From assembly GCA_030765325.1 (NCBI GenBank), contig JAVCCT010000022.1, positions 1 to 7,185 of the forward strand: 7,185 nt of DNA. Reading direction: 5' to 3'. This document shows, in pieces, positions 1 to 5,420 of this stretch; within the stretch, counting starts at the first letter, position 1; each line of letters begins with the position of its first letter. Under the pieces are notes generated by a model, which made no database searches, had not been told where the DNA came from, and worked only from the letters and a program-made list of their open reading frames with translations. The position numbers and the translations under genes were made by a program. This DNA comes from Candidatus Stygibacter frigidus. GTDB taxonomy: Bacteria; Cloacimonadota; Cloacimonadia; Cloacimonadales; TCS61.

Positions 1-1023
1 GCATATTTTGTATATCAATAGAAACAAAGTAGTTTCATTTATATTGATAGATTTTAGGTCAGTATCAGCTTGCAAAAGGTAAGAAAATATTTCCTTGATC
101 TGACCGGTTGTATAATTATTAGCTGCTTTAAGATATTCATCTCTAAAACTGTGAAATACTTCCGAAAGATGATCTTTCATGATCTCCTGGTCAGAATAGC
201 TGTTGTATCTATATATATGCACTTTCCAGAGAATCAGAAAATATCTGGTAAGCATTGCTGTGAGCATCACCCCGATGTTATTTGCCTCTTCGGAGGCGAT
301 CATATTTTGCAGTACCTTCTGACTCTGTTTGATATTCTTGTCTCCCAGCGCTCGCTGCAGGTCATAAATATTATTCTCCCTATAAGCACCGAGGGTGGTT
401 TCCACATCTTCCAGGGTATACATCTTCTTCCCATGAGTATAAAGATGAAGTTTTTCCAGTTCCTGCTCTGCTGCCTGATAGCTAAGCTCTATATTATTGA
501 CCAGAAAATTCCGGGAATTTAAATCCATTCTGATCGTTCTGATCCTTAGCTCATTATCAAGCCAGCGCAGCAGGTTTGTGCTGTTATACGGCTTTTTACA
601 TTCCACCACAATACCCTGCGCATTGATTAGCTTCATAAGGGTTGTTCTATTATCAGCTTTTTCTGCTACTATCACCAGTACGGAAGAATTCAGAGGATTC
701 TGGCAATATCTTTCCAAAAGATTCTTATCGCCCTTCTTTAGTGCGTCAAAATTCTTTATCAGCATAAATTTTAAAGCTGCCATGAAAGGGAGTGTTTCCA
801 GATGCTCAATTATGTCATTTCCAGAGCAACTATCCCCATAAAGTGTGATCGCATCAAAATCACGTGTTTCAGCTTGGGTAAAATTCTTCTGCAATAAATT
901 CACTACCTGGTCTTTCAGATAGTCATCATTGCCATAAACATAAAATATCCTGACTGCAGCATAGCTTTTGAAGCCATTTATGAACTGGTTATAATATACT
1001 TTCCCGGCTGGTTTTTGAATCAT
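1..1023 (-). CDS. holA: DNA polymerase III subunit delta (3' end beyond window)
   Basis: This is an open frame of 341 codons from the ATG at 1023 to the window edge with no stop. Delta is the clamp-loader subunit that opens the beta sliding clamp during replication. Family signs are a short leader followed by RIFYVYGNDDYL at about residues 25-36 (the usual 'YLLYGEEEYL' start of domain I), then LMLIKNFDALKKG, then SSVLVIVAEKADNR and GIVVECKKPYNSTNLLRWL. Near the end come the collar-like 'LLQADTDLKSININ' and LFLLIYKIC, which match how delta proteins finish. Delta proteins are usually about 330-345 aa, so the stop should lie just left of position 1. The start lies 1 nt beyond the uppP stop (TGA-T-ATG) with no strong ribosome site, which suggests translational coupling. 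It is the third gene of the minus-strand operon. Identification rests on motif pattern only. Confidence 0.88.
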   Translation of the reverse strand, partial: MIQKPAGKVYYNQFINGFKSYAAVRIFYVYGNDDYLKDQVVNLLQKNFTQAETRDFDAITLYGDSCSGNDIIEHLETLPFMAALKFMLIKNFDALKKGDKNLLERYCQNPLNSSVLVIVAEKADNRTTLMKLINAQGIVVECKKPYNSTNLLRWLDNELRIRTIRMDLNSRNFLVNNIELSYQAAEQELEKLHLYTHGKKMYTLEDVETTLGAYRENNIYDLQRALGDKNIKQSQKVLQNMIASEEANNIGVMLTAMLTRYFLILWKVHIYRYNSYSDQEIMKDHLSEVFHSFRDEYLKAANNYTTGQIKEIFSYLLQADTDLKSININETTLFLLIYKIC

Positions 1024-1024
1024 A

Positions 1025-1840
1025 TCAAATCGTGATCGCTATTGCACTTACAATAGCGACAAACCAGCACCAGTATGCAAATATCTTCATATTTCTGCGT
1101 TTAAGCATTTTAATCAGAAAAGATATCACCAGGAAGCCAGAAAGAAAAGCAGAGAAACTTCCAGCGAGATAATAGATCATCTCTTCTTTTGGTAAACTCG
1201 CAAGACTGGGCAATTCTTTCACGACTGCACCCAATATTGCCGGGATTGAAAGCAGGAAAGAAAACTTTGCCACTTCTTCACGCTTGAGTCCAACCAGTAA
1301 GCCGAAGGTTATCGTAGCACCGCTGCGTGAAATACCAGGATTAAGAGCAAATGCCTGACCTAAACCTATTATCATGGATTTGAATATTCCCAGCTCGTGG
1401 GTAGAAGAACGGTTTATTTTTATCTTATCTGACATAATATTCATGAATCCGGTTACACCCAAAAATATGCAAACTACATAAACATTGGTTTTACTGGTGG
1501 AATCAAAAATCGCTTCCACGTGATCATTAAATGCAAAATAAAGCAGCCCGGTAACCACCGTCGCAACCAGTAATAAAAGACCTGTCTTTCGCCTTTGGGT
1601 ATAGACCTCATCCTTGCTGATCACAAAAAAAGAGCTTGTGATATTGAATATATCCTTATGGAAATAGATTATTACTGCAAACAAAGAACCCAAATGAAGC
1701 ATGACTTCAAAGCTGATACCAGGCATCTGGAAATTCAGGAAACGCTGAGCAAGCATTAAATGACCGGAACTGCTGATGGGCAGGAATTCTGTGATCCCTT
1801 GAATTATTCCTAAAATAATTGCTTTAATGATATCTACCAT
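1025..1840 (-). CDS. uppP: Undecaprenyl-diphosphatase (UppP/BacA)
   Basis: This 271-aa integral membrane enzyme dephosphorylates undecaprenyl diphosphate to the monophosphate, recycling the lipid carrier for peptidoglycan and other surface glycans. In this family it also gives bacitracin tolerance. Both signature regions are intact. The (E/Q)xxxE motif is Q14-G-I-T-E18, followed by FLPISSSGH with Ser25 and His27. The second motif is PGISRSGAT at 168-176 with Arg172. Several hydrophobic segments fit the family fold (about 90-106, 120-134, 193-208, 223-245, 254-271). Length is normal. The start is supported by GAGGT about 5 nt upstream of ATG. That ribosome site sits in the 11-nt gap after the deacetylase stop, so the two genes are almost certainly co-transcribed. 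The stop is TGA. Confidence 0.96.
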   Translation of the reverse strand: MVDIIKAIILGIIQGITEFLPISSSGHLMLAQRFLNFQMPGISFEVMLHLGSLFAVIIYFHKDIFNITSSFFVISKDEVYTQRRKTGLLLLVATVVTGLLYFAFNDHVEAIFDSTSKTNVYVVCIFLGVTGFMNIMSDKIKINRSSTHELGIFKSMIIGLGQAFALNPGISRSGATITFGLLVGLKREEVAKFSFLLSIPAILGAVVKELPSLASLPKEEMIYYLAGSFSAFLSGFLVISFLIKMLKRRNMKIFAYWCWFVAIVSAIAITI

Positions 1841-1851
1841 TTATACCTCTT

Positions 1852-3027
1852 TTATGTGTTTGTTAATGTAGAAATTGCCGAGAACCTAAATCCTGAGTCC
1901 TTTGCCCGGGCAATAAATTTTCGGATAAATTCCAGTTTGGATTTGAAATGGCAATGACCTATAACGAATATCTGATTTGATCTCGTTGAAATATCTATCA
2001 GTTTTGCGATCTTTTTATCCATTAGCTCATCAGAAAGCTTTTGATCATCCAGAAAAATATCCCGCTCCCAGATCTTCATCTTTTCTTTTTCTGCTACTTG
2101 TGCTACTACAGAATTTGCAGATGTATAACTATCAATGAATATTAAATTATTTTCTTTAAGCACTTGCAAAACAGGCTCCATAATATCTACTCTGGAAGTG
2201 GCTAAAGAACCCATGTGGTTATTAGCTCCCACAGCCAGAGGAAGCCGTTTTATATATTCTCTTACCAGTGATTTCACCTTTTTATCATTATACTCCACCA
2301 GTATGGCATCTCTTCCAGGATCATTATTCTTTATATCTATAGGCTCCATTGGCATGTGAATAAGGATATCATGACCACTTGCATTAGCTTTGTTCATCAC
2401 TTCTTTATAATAAGGCTCATTAGGTAAAATGGCAAAAGTCACGTCTTTATCAAGTTCACAAAATTCATCTAATAAGGAGTTATCATAACTGCCAAAATCA
2501 TCAATTATCAGAAAAACTTCCGGAAGGGAGGCAACATAATTTCCATAATAGATTTTGATCAGAAATGGCAATTTATTATCTGGATGACTAAATTGTAATA
2601 ATTGATATCTACCATTATCTGCCTCTTTGGCATAAAGCTGTTTTCCACCGGCTTCTACTATTTTACCTGTGATAATACTATTTGCCAGAACTAAATCCAG
2701 ATCAGAAGGATTGATCCCTATCTCAATATATATGTGATCCTGTTTATTGATCAATTTAAAATTCTTCTCATCTACTCCCAAATTCCCAGCAGCCTCTGCT
2801 ATCACGTCATTAAGATCTGTTTTCTCACTGCCTGATACCGCAACTATCACCTTTTTTATCAATTTGGTAGAGCGAAAATGATATATGATCAATACCAGAA
2901 ATAGGATCAGAAATATTATTGTGGCAATACGCAAAAAACCTACTAAGGGACTTTTCCTCTTGATCTTCTTACCAAGTTTATATTTCTTTATCTTTTCCTT
3001 ATCATTTCTTCTTCTATTTTTTGCCAT
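1852..3027 (-). CDS. Divergent polysaccharide deacetylase (DUF610/YibQ family), membrane-anchored
   Basis: With the start at 3027 this is a 391-aa protein. It has a very basic cytoplasmic N-terminus (Lys/Arg-rich, about residues 4-26), one hydrophobic anchor at about 30-50, a linker region, and a C-terminal catalytic-like domain from about 170. Family landmarks in order are FLIIDDFG (Asp176-Asp177), HMPMEP (His224), GANNHMGS (His271), FIDSYTS (Asp299), FLDDQ and VIGHCH (His358, His360). The family is related to NodB-type carbohydrate esterases and acts on extracytoplasmic polysaccharide; the natural substrate is unknown. Start choice: the frame is open up to an ATG at 3135, but that ATG lies inside a terminator hairpin. 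The ATG at 3078 overlaps a perfect TTGACA. The ATG at 3027 begins MAKNRRR, follows an AAGG, and fits transcription from that TTGACA. The start at 3078 remains possible. First gene of the operon with uppP and holA. Confidence 0.86.
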   Translation of the reverse strand: MAKNRRRNDKEKIKKYKLGKKIKRKSPLVGFLRIATIIFLILFLVLIIYHFRSTKLIKKVIVAVSGSEKTDLNDVIAEAAGNLGVDEKNFKLINKQDHIYIEIGINPSDLDLVLANSIITGKIVEAGGKQLYAKEADNGRYQLLQFSHPDNKLPFLIKIYYGNYVASLPEVFLIIDDFGSYDNSLLDEFCELDKDVTFAILPNEPYYKEVMNKANASGHDILIHMPMEPIDIKNNDPGRDAILVEYNDKKVKSLVREYIKRLPLAVGANNHMGSLATSRVDIMEPVLQVLKENNLIFIDSYTSANSVVAQVAEKEKMKIWERDIFLDDQKLSDELMDKKIAKLIDISTRSNQIFVIGHCHFKSKLEFIRKFIARAKDSGFRFSAISTLTNT

Positions 3028-3052
3028 TGCACCCAATACCTTAATATTTTTG

Positions 3053-3083
3053 TGTATATTTATTATCCACTTACTCATGTCAA
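3053..3083 (-). promoter_or_regulatory. Possible promoter of the deacetylase-uppP-holA operon
   Basis: Read on the minus strand, a perfect TTGACA lies at 3083-3078. TATACA follows at 3058-3053 with a long 19-nt spacer, or AATATA with a 17-nt spacer. It lies just downstream of the terminator at 3105-3137, and would start RNA near 3045, leaving a short leader before the ATG at 3027. The -35 match is good and the -10 is weak, so this is inference. Confidence 0.35.
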
Positions 3084-3104
3084 TCTTTTTCCAGCCGATA
3101 GACA

Positions 3105-3137
3105 ATAAAAAAAAGTGGCATGCTCTGCATGCCACTT
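3105..3137 (-). terminator. Strong intrinsic terminator (minus strand)
   Basis: A perfect 11-bp stem, AAGTGGCATGC (3113-3123) and GCATGCCACTT (3127-3137), has a 3-nt loop. On the minus strand it runs straight into a run of T that continues to about 3107. It sits between the hairpin-rich stretch at 3138-3260 and the deacetylase gene on the same strand. It therefore ends a short upstream RNA or acts as an attenuator of the operon. In the plus direction the stem is preceded by A and is not followed by a T run, so it is directional. Confidence 0.8.
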
Positions 3138-3260
3138 GTAGCTGGTTAATACCATTTAATCCTTTAATGCGATGTTAACAAACCTTCTTGTCACAAACCG
3201 GGGTTTTCCCCGTCGCTATATTTCAGCTCCCTTGAGCTGCTCTATTTTATTATTTCCCTC
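3105..3260 (-). ncRNA. Candidate structured RNA: small RNA or attenuator leader
   Basis: No long ORF occupies this stretch, but the minus strand folds into a chain of small hairpins. In order they are CAGCTC-AAGG-GAGCTG (3239-3224), CGGGG-AAAA-CCCCG (3212-3199), GACAAG-AAGG-TTTGTT (3192-3177, two G-U pairs) and TGGT-ATTA-ACCA (3154-3143), then the terminator. GCGA at 3216-3213 and TCGC at 3172-3169 can close a stem around the second and third hairpins. A possible promoter lies at 3300-3273. Several loops or linkers carry GG or GGA. I do not recognise it as 6S, SRP RNA, tmRNA or a known riboswitch. The 5' end near 3260 is a guess from the promoter-like sequence. As it lies directly upstream of the deacetylase operon on the same strand, a regulatory leader is as likely as a free small RNA. 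Confidence 0.4.
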
Positions 3261-3272
3261 TTTTATATTTAT

Positions 3273-3300
3273 AGACTAATGAAAAAATCCCACCCGTCAA
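3273..3300 (-). promoter_or_regulatory. Possible promoter for the structured RNA
   Basis: On the minus strand, TTGACG (3300-3295) is followed after 16 nt by TAGTCT (3278-3273), a weak -10. The better TATAAA at 3273-3268 is 21 nt away. The -35 is one base from consensus. The case depends on the terminator-capped hairpin stretch downstream needing a start. Confidence 0.3.
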
Positions 3301-3344
3301 CTAATTTTTGTTATTTTTTTTTAACAATCCCCCAATCAGTTATC

Positions 3345-3480
3345 GAGTCAACTATGTACTCTTTGGATTGACTTGAGCACGGATAGTTACACTCCCTGGT
3401 TAAGTCAATCTACTTCGTAGCTTAACTCAATACCCCTTCCAGTAAGCGGAGTTTTGAATGATACCCCTGACAAAACTTCT
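3345..3480. other. Gene-free, strongly self-complementary intergenic stretch
   Basis: No ORF fits here, but several complementary segments overlap. TGGATTGACTTGA (3364-3376) pairs with TTAAGTCAATCTA (3400-3412), 13 bp with two G-T wobbles. GTTAAG (3399-3404) pairs with CTTAAC (3421-3426) around a small CTAC-TTC-GTAG hairpin (3410-3420). GAGTCAA (3345-3351) can also pair with TTGACTT, and AACTAT (3350-3355) with ATAGTT (3383-3388). GGAGTTTTG (3448-3456) pairs with CAAAACTTC (3471-3479), with a T-rich run nearby at 3489-3500. The first two helices use the same bases and so exclude each other. Whether the transcribed strand is plus (toward the gene at 3585) or minus (toward the RNA element) cannot be told from sequence. 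Confidence 0.4.
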
Positions 3481-3536
3481 GGTAGCCGTTTTTATTTTTT
3501 AATCTTATTGATAGATTTTTTTTACCAGATTTGTTC

Positions 3537-3579
3537 TTGATCAAAAAATACTTATCTTATAAGTATAAGTAATTGGGAG
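3537..3579 (+). promoter_or_regulatory. Promoter-like region and dyad before the 3585 gene
   Basis: TTGATC (3537-3542) and TATAAG (3558-3563) have a short 15-nt spacer. The -10 lies in an imperfect dyad, with ACTTAT at 3550-3555, the palindrome CTTATAAG at 3556-3563 and ATAAGT at 3565-3570. This could be an operator. GGGAG at 3575-3579, 5 nt before the ATG, is a good ribosome site and fixes the start at 3585. Confidence 0.4.
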
Positions 3580-3584
3580 TTATT

Positions 3585-4073
3585 ATGAAATCTAAGATAT
3601 TGAAGAAATGCTACAGAAGAATAGATTTGAAAGGTGAAGTATTTGTGGCAGTTTATCCACATCTAAAAGTAATACATATTGATGTGAAAAAAGATAAGAA
3701 TACTGCTAAAAGTTTCTTCTGTGATTATTGTTGACACATCATTTGCCCTCACCAGATCAATTCAATATTGAAAAAGGGTAATTCAGATGATAAACGCTGC
3801 TATTTTTTGTCTGACAGGATTTCATTGATCTTTGTAAATACCCCTCTTGCTCAGATAAACGAAAATCCTAACGGCATTTATCTTAATCTTAGTGATAATA
3901 AACATAAATGTATTTTGAAGTTGCTTTTTTTCAGTGATAATTTCAGTCTTGGAGTAATAGAACATACGCCAGACCACAATATATCAGAATGTTTGAAATT
4001 AATACCTGAGGATATGCAGAACTGGAGTAAACTGATTATTGATGAAGATTCTTTTAGAATTATTTCGGAATAA
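3585..4073 (+). pseudogene. Unrecognised gene interrupted by in-frame TGA at codon 50
   Basis: A well-placed ribosome site (GGGAG) leads into ATG at 3585. The frame runs 49 codons to a TGA at 3732-3734, then continues in the same frame to a TAA at 4071-4073, 162 codons in all counting the TGA. The first part (MKSKILKKCYRRIDLKGEVF...) is basic. Around the TGA the residues read FFCDYC-[TGA]-HIICPHQINSIL, a Cx2C-x4-CxH arrangement that resembles a small zinc finger, loosely like SWIM. The rest (to ...DSFRIISE) matches no family I know. The downstream piece has only a TTG at 3768 as a start and no ribosome site. A nonsense mutation (or sequencing error) in a real gene is most likely. A selenocysteine codon is possible but poorly supported, and a genuine 49-aa protein is a third option. 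Gene-like length, the shared frame and the terminator right after the TAA support one ancestral gene. Confidence 0.5.
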
Positions 4074-4100
4074 AAAAAGGACCTGATAAGATCCTTTTTT
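4073..4100. terminator. Bidirectional terminator between convergent genes
   Basis: AAAAAAGGA (4073-4081) is the exact reverse complement of TCCTTTTTT (4092-4100), with a 10-nt loop. The T run follows the stem on either strand. It begins at the stop of the plus-strand gene and lies about 30 nt past the stop of the minus-strand TfoX-like gene, so it can serve both. Confidence 0.7.
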
Positions 4101-4130
4101 GAAAATTCTATTGAACGATATTCTGCTTGA

Positions 4131-4391
4131 TTATTTCGGGTCTCTCCACATAAAATAGAACTTCTTAAGCTCCTCTCTTTTAATTGGGTCAAGATCATGC
4201 CATCTTATCCCCTGGATTGCTCCCTCAAGTGAATATATCATACTTATACATGCTTCGCTATCTTTTGTCACCAGTTTCATAAAAGCCTTTTTACTTCCTA
4301 ATGCAAACAATTCTTCTACGGTATCGATACCTACTTCAAATAATCTCCCTTCAAGTATCTTTCCTATATTTGGCAGATTTATAAGCTTCAT
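4131..4391 (-). CDS. TfoX/Sxy family C-terminal domain protein
   Basis: This is an 86-aa protein consisting only of the TfoX C-terminal domain, a helix-hairpin-helix-like fold. LPNIGKILEGRLFEVGID (5-22) is the opening 'LPNIG...L..vGI.t...L' signature. VEELFALGSKKAFMKL follows, then ISMIYSLEGAIQGIRWHDL (49-67), the second signature. The N-terminal domain found in full-length competence regulators (TfoX/Sxy of gamma-proteobacteria) is absent. Stand-alone versions are widespread and of unknown function, so a competence role should not be assumed. AAGGAGG about 5 nt before the ATG is a near-perfect ribosome site and fixes the start. It lies 74 nt downstream of the DtxR-type gene on the same strand and could be co-transcribed. 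It ends in TAA before the shared terminator. Confidence 0.88.
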   Translation of the reverse strand: MKLINLPNIGKILEGRLFEVGIDTVEELFALGSKKAFMKLVTKDSEACISMIYSLEGAIQGIRWHDLDPIKREELKKFYFMWRDPK

Positions 4392-4465
4392 TTAAGCCTC
4401 CTTATTAACTTCTTTGATTACAAGATAAATAGTTTTCCTTAAAATGCGAAATTATTTTTTTGATT

Positions 4466-4864
4466 TCAGATATTTTTTTTTCTATCTGCATGCAATTTCT
4501 CTGCCAGTTTCATAATTGCAGAAACTGTCTGATCGCTGATATAATGCTCAAAATTACAAGCATCCTTCTCGGCTATCTCTTCTGAAAGTCCTAAAATTTC
4601 AATAAAAAATGATTTTAATACAATATGCTTCTGATAAACTTCACTTCCCCGCAACGTGCCTTCATCTGTTAGTAAAATACTGCCATAGGGCTCATGCTGA
4701 ACATAGCCTCGCTGTTCAAGCTTCTTAACGGCAGATACAATAGATGACTTGCGAACCTTCATCTTGGCTGCGATATCAGTAATTCGGATAGTAGTTCCTT
4801 CCATTGAAAGCAAATAAATTGCTTCAAGGTAATCCTCTATGCTGTGTGTAAGCTTTTTATCCAT
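4466..4864 (-). CDS. DtxR/MntR-family metal-dependent transcriptional repressor
   Basis: This 132-aa regulator is close in length to MntR of Bacillus (142 aa) and lacks the SH3-like third domain of DtxR/IdeR. The N-terminal winged helix spans about 6-70 (HSIEDYLEAIYLL, then ITDIAAKMKVRKSSIVSAVKKL as helix-turn-helix, then GYVQHEPYGSILLTDEG as wing). The metal-binding and dimer domain spans about 71-128. By alignment to known members, the likely ligands are Asp11 and Glu14 (MntR Asp8 and Glu11), His80 (His77), and Cys103, Glu106 and His107 in ACNFEHYIS. Asp11 is the manganese-type residue, while Cys103 is the DtxR-type residue, so metal choice (Mn or Fe) is open. AAGGTGG 3-4 nt before the ATG fixes the start. 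A consensus TTGACA and a palindrome upstream suggest autoregulation. No transporter target is in the window. Confidence 0.92.
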   Translation of the reverse strand: MDKKLTHSIEDYLEAIYLLSMEGTTIRITDIAAKMKVRKSSIVSAVKKLEQRGYVQHEPYGSILLTDEGTLRGSEVYQKHIVLKSFFIEILGLSEEIAEKDACNFEHYISDQTVSAIMKLAEKLHADRKKNI

Positions 4865-4890
4865 AAACCACCTTTCATTTTCTTATGTAA

Positions 4891-4920
4891 CAAATATTTG
4901 CAATTTATATCTTTTGTCAA
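4891..4920 (-). promoter_or_regulatory. Promoter and possible operator of the DtxR-type gene
   Basis: On the minus strand, a perfect TTGACA (4920-4915) is followed after 17-18 nt by ATATTT/TATTTG as a weak -10. The -10 lies in the perfect 10-bp palindrome CAAATATTTG (4891-4900), about 27 nt before the ATG. A protein bound there would block the promoter, which would fit autorepression by this family. It does not obviously match published MntR or DtxR boxes. Confidence 0.45.
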
Positions 4921-4955
4921 AGTTTTTCTGTTATGAGACAGTTTAAATAGCCCAA

Positions 4956-4971
4956 CCCCAAGTAAGTGGGG
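4956..4971. other. Short hairpin in intergenic DNA
   Basis: CCCCA (4956-4960) and TGGGG (4967-4971) can form a 5-bp stem with a 6-nt loop. No T run follows on either strand, so it is not a terminator. It lies at the left edge of the repeat-bearing stretch and its role is unknown. Confidence 0.3.
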
Positions 4972-5010
4972 CGAGAACACGGCAATTATAACAACCTAAC
5001 TCCCTGCCGG

Positions 5011-5290
5011 ATCCCGGAAGTCCTGTCCGAAATACTTTAGAATTCCTCATCCTTACTTTTACATTACATTATCCGAGTTTATTATTGTAATCCGCTTGTC
5101 GAAATGGAGAGACGTAGTTCGGTGCCGTAGCCTTGTGCATAGGATGATAGCTAAAAATCTTTACATTAAATTCCCGGAGCCCAAAAGTCTTGCCCGAAAT
5201 ACGTTTAAAACTCTTGTTCTCCTTACTCTTACATTACATTTTTTCGCGTCATATAGCAGCTTTCGTAGTAAAATATCTTCACATTAAATT
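5011..5290. repeat. Diverged tandem duplication in a gene-free stretch
   Basis: Two related blocks follow each other. Copy 1 (about 5011-5171) and copy 2 (about 5172-5290) both begin with CCCGGA, then AGTC(C/T)TG(T/C)CCGAAATAC, then TCCTTACT(T/C)TTACATTACATT (ends at 5070 and 5240). Both finish with TAG-TAAAA-TCTT-ACATTAAATT (ends near 5171 and 5290). Copy 2 is about 40 nt shorter in the middle. A further ACATTACT occurs at 5361. Short frames crossing this region have no ribosome site and no family resemblance. It could be an old intergenic repeat of this genome or decayed coding DNA. No terminal inverted repeats or target-site duplications were seen. Confidence 0.5.
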
Positions 5291-5374
5291 TCACCTTTTT
5301 CGGCAATATACACTTGTTCTTATTCATTTTCATACCTGCATTTCGCCCATCATCCCTTTGACATTACTGTAGAA

Positions 5375-5420
5375 CAACATAGCACATAGTGACATTTTTT
5401 TGTTAGATAGTGCTAAGTTG
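5375..5420. repeat. 46-nt imperfect inverted repeat (hairpin)
   Basis: CAACATAGCAC (5375-5385) pairs with GTGCTAAGTTG (5410-5420), 10 of 11 positions. Inside it, TGACA (5390-5394) pairs with TGTTA (5401-5405, one wobble) around a T6 loop, with a symmetric 4 x 4 internal loop between the stems. No T run follows, so it is not a standard terminator. It lies about 330 nt upstream of the asparaginase start. From 5421 to about 5700 I see nothing else. Confidence 0.45.

Noticed and set aside
70..841. Two plus-strand frames (70-522 and 497-841)
   Set aside because: They are antisense to holA, which has clear family motifs in one continuous frame. They have no family resemblance.
3028..3135. N-terminal extension of the deacetylase to the ATG at 3135
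   Set aside because: That start lies in the terminator stem. The extra residues (MACRACHFF...) are translated hairpin, and a promoter-like TTGACA lies further downstream.
3075..3155. 26-codon minus-strand reading frame with AAGGA before its ATG at 3155, its TGA overlapping the ATG at 3078
   Set aside because: It runs straight through the perfect terminator stem and T run, so its sequence is explained by the hairpin. No family resemblance, and a leader-peptide role has no codon signature.
3141..3160. GGTTAATACC on the plus strand, resembling part of a TPP riboswitch or rRNA
   Set aside because: The surrounding conserved segments of those RNAs are missing, and the match is a short AT-rich palindrome.
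3732..3734. Genome-wide reassignment of UGA to explain the in-frame TGA
   Set aside because: uppP and the DtxR-type gene both end in TGA at expected lengths, so UGA is a normal stop here.
5011..5370. CRISPR-like array suggested by repeated ACATTAMATT blocks
   Set aside because: Spacings are irregular (about 102, 68, 50 and 80 nt), the repeats are short and degenerate, and no cas gene is present.
5096..5372. Plus-strand frames of about 60 codons (5096-5287 and 5190-5372)
   Set aside because: They overlap each other and the tandem repeat, have no ribosome site (one starts with TTG) and show no protein-like motif.
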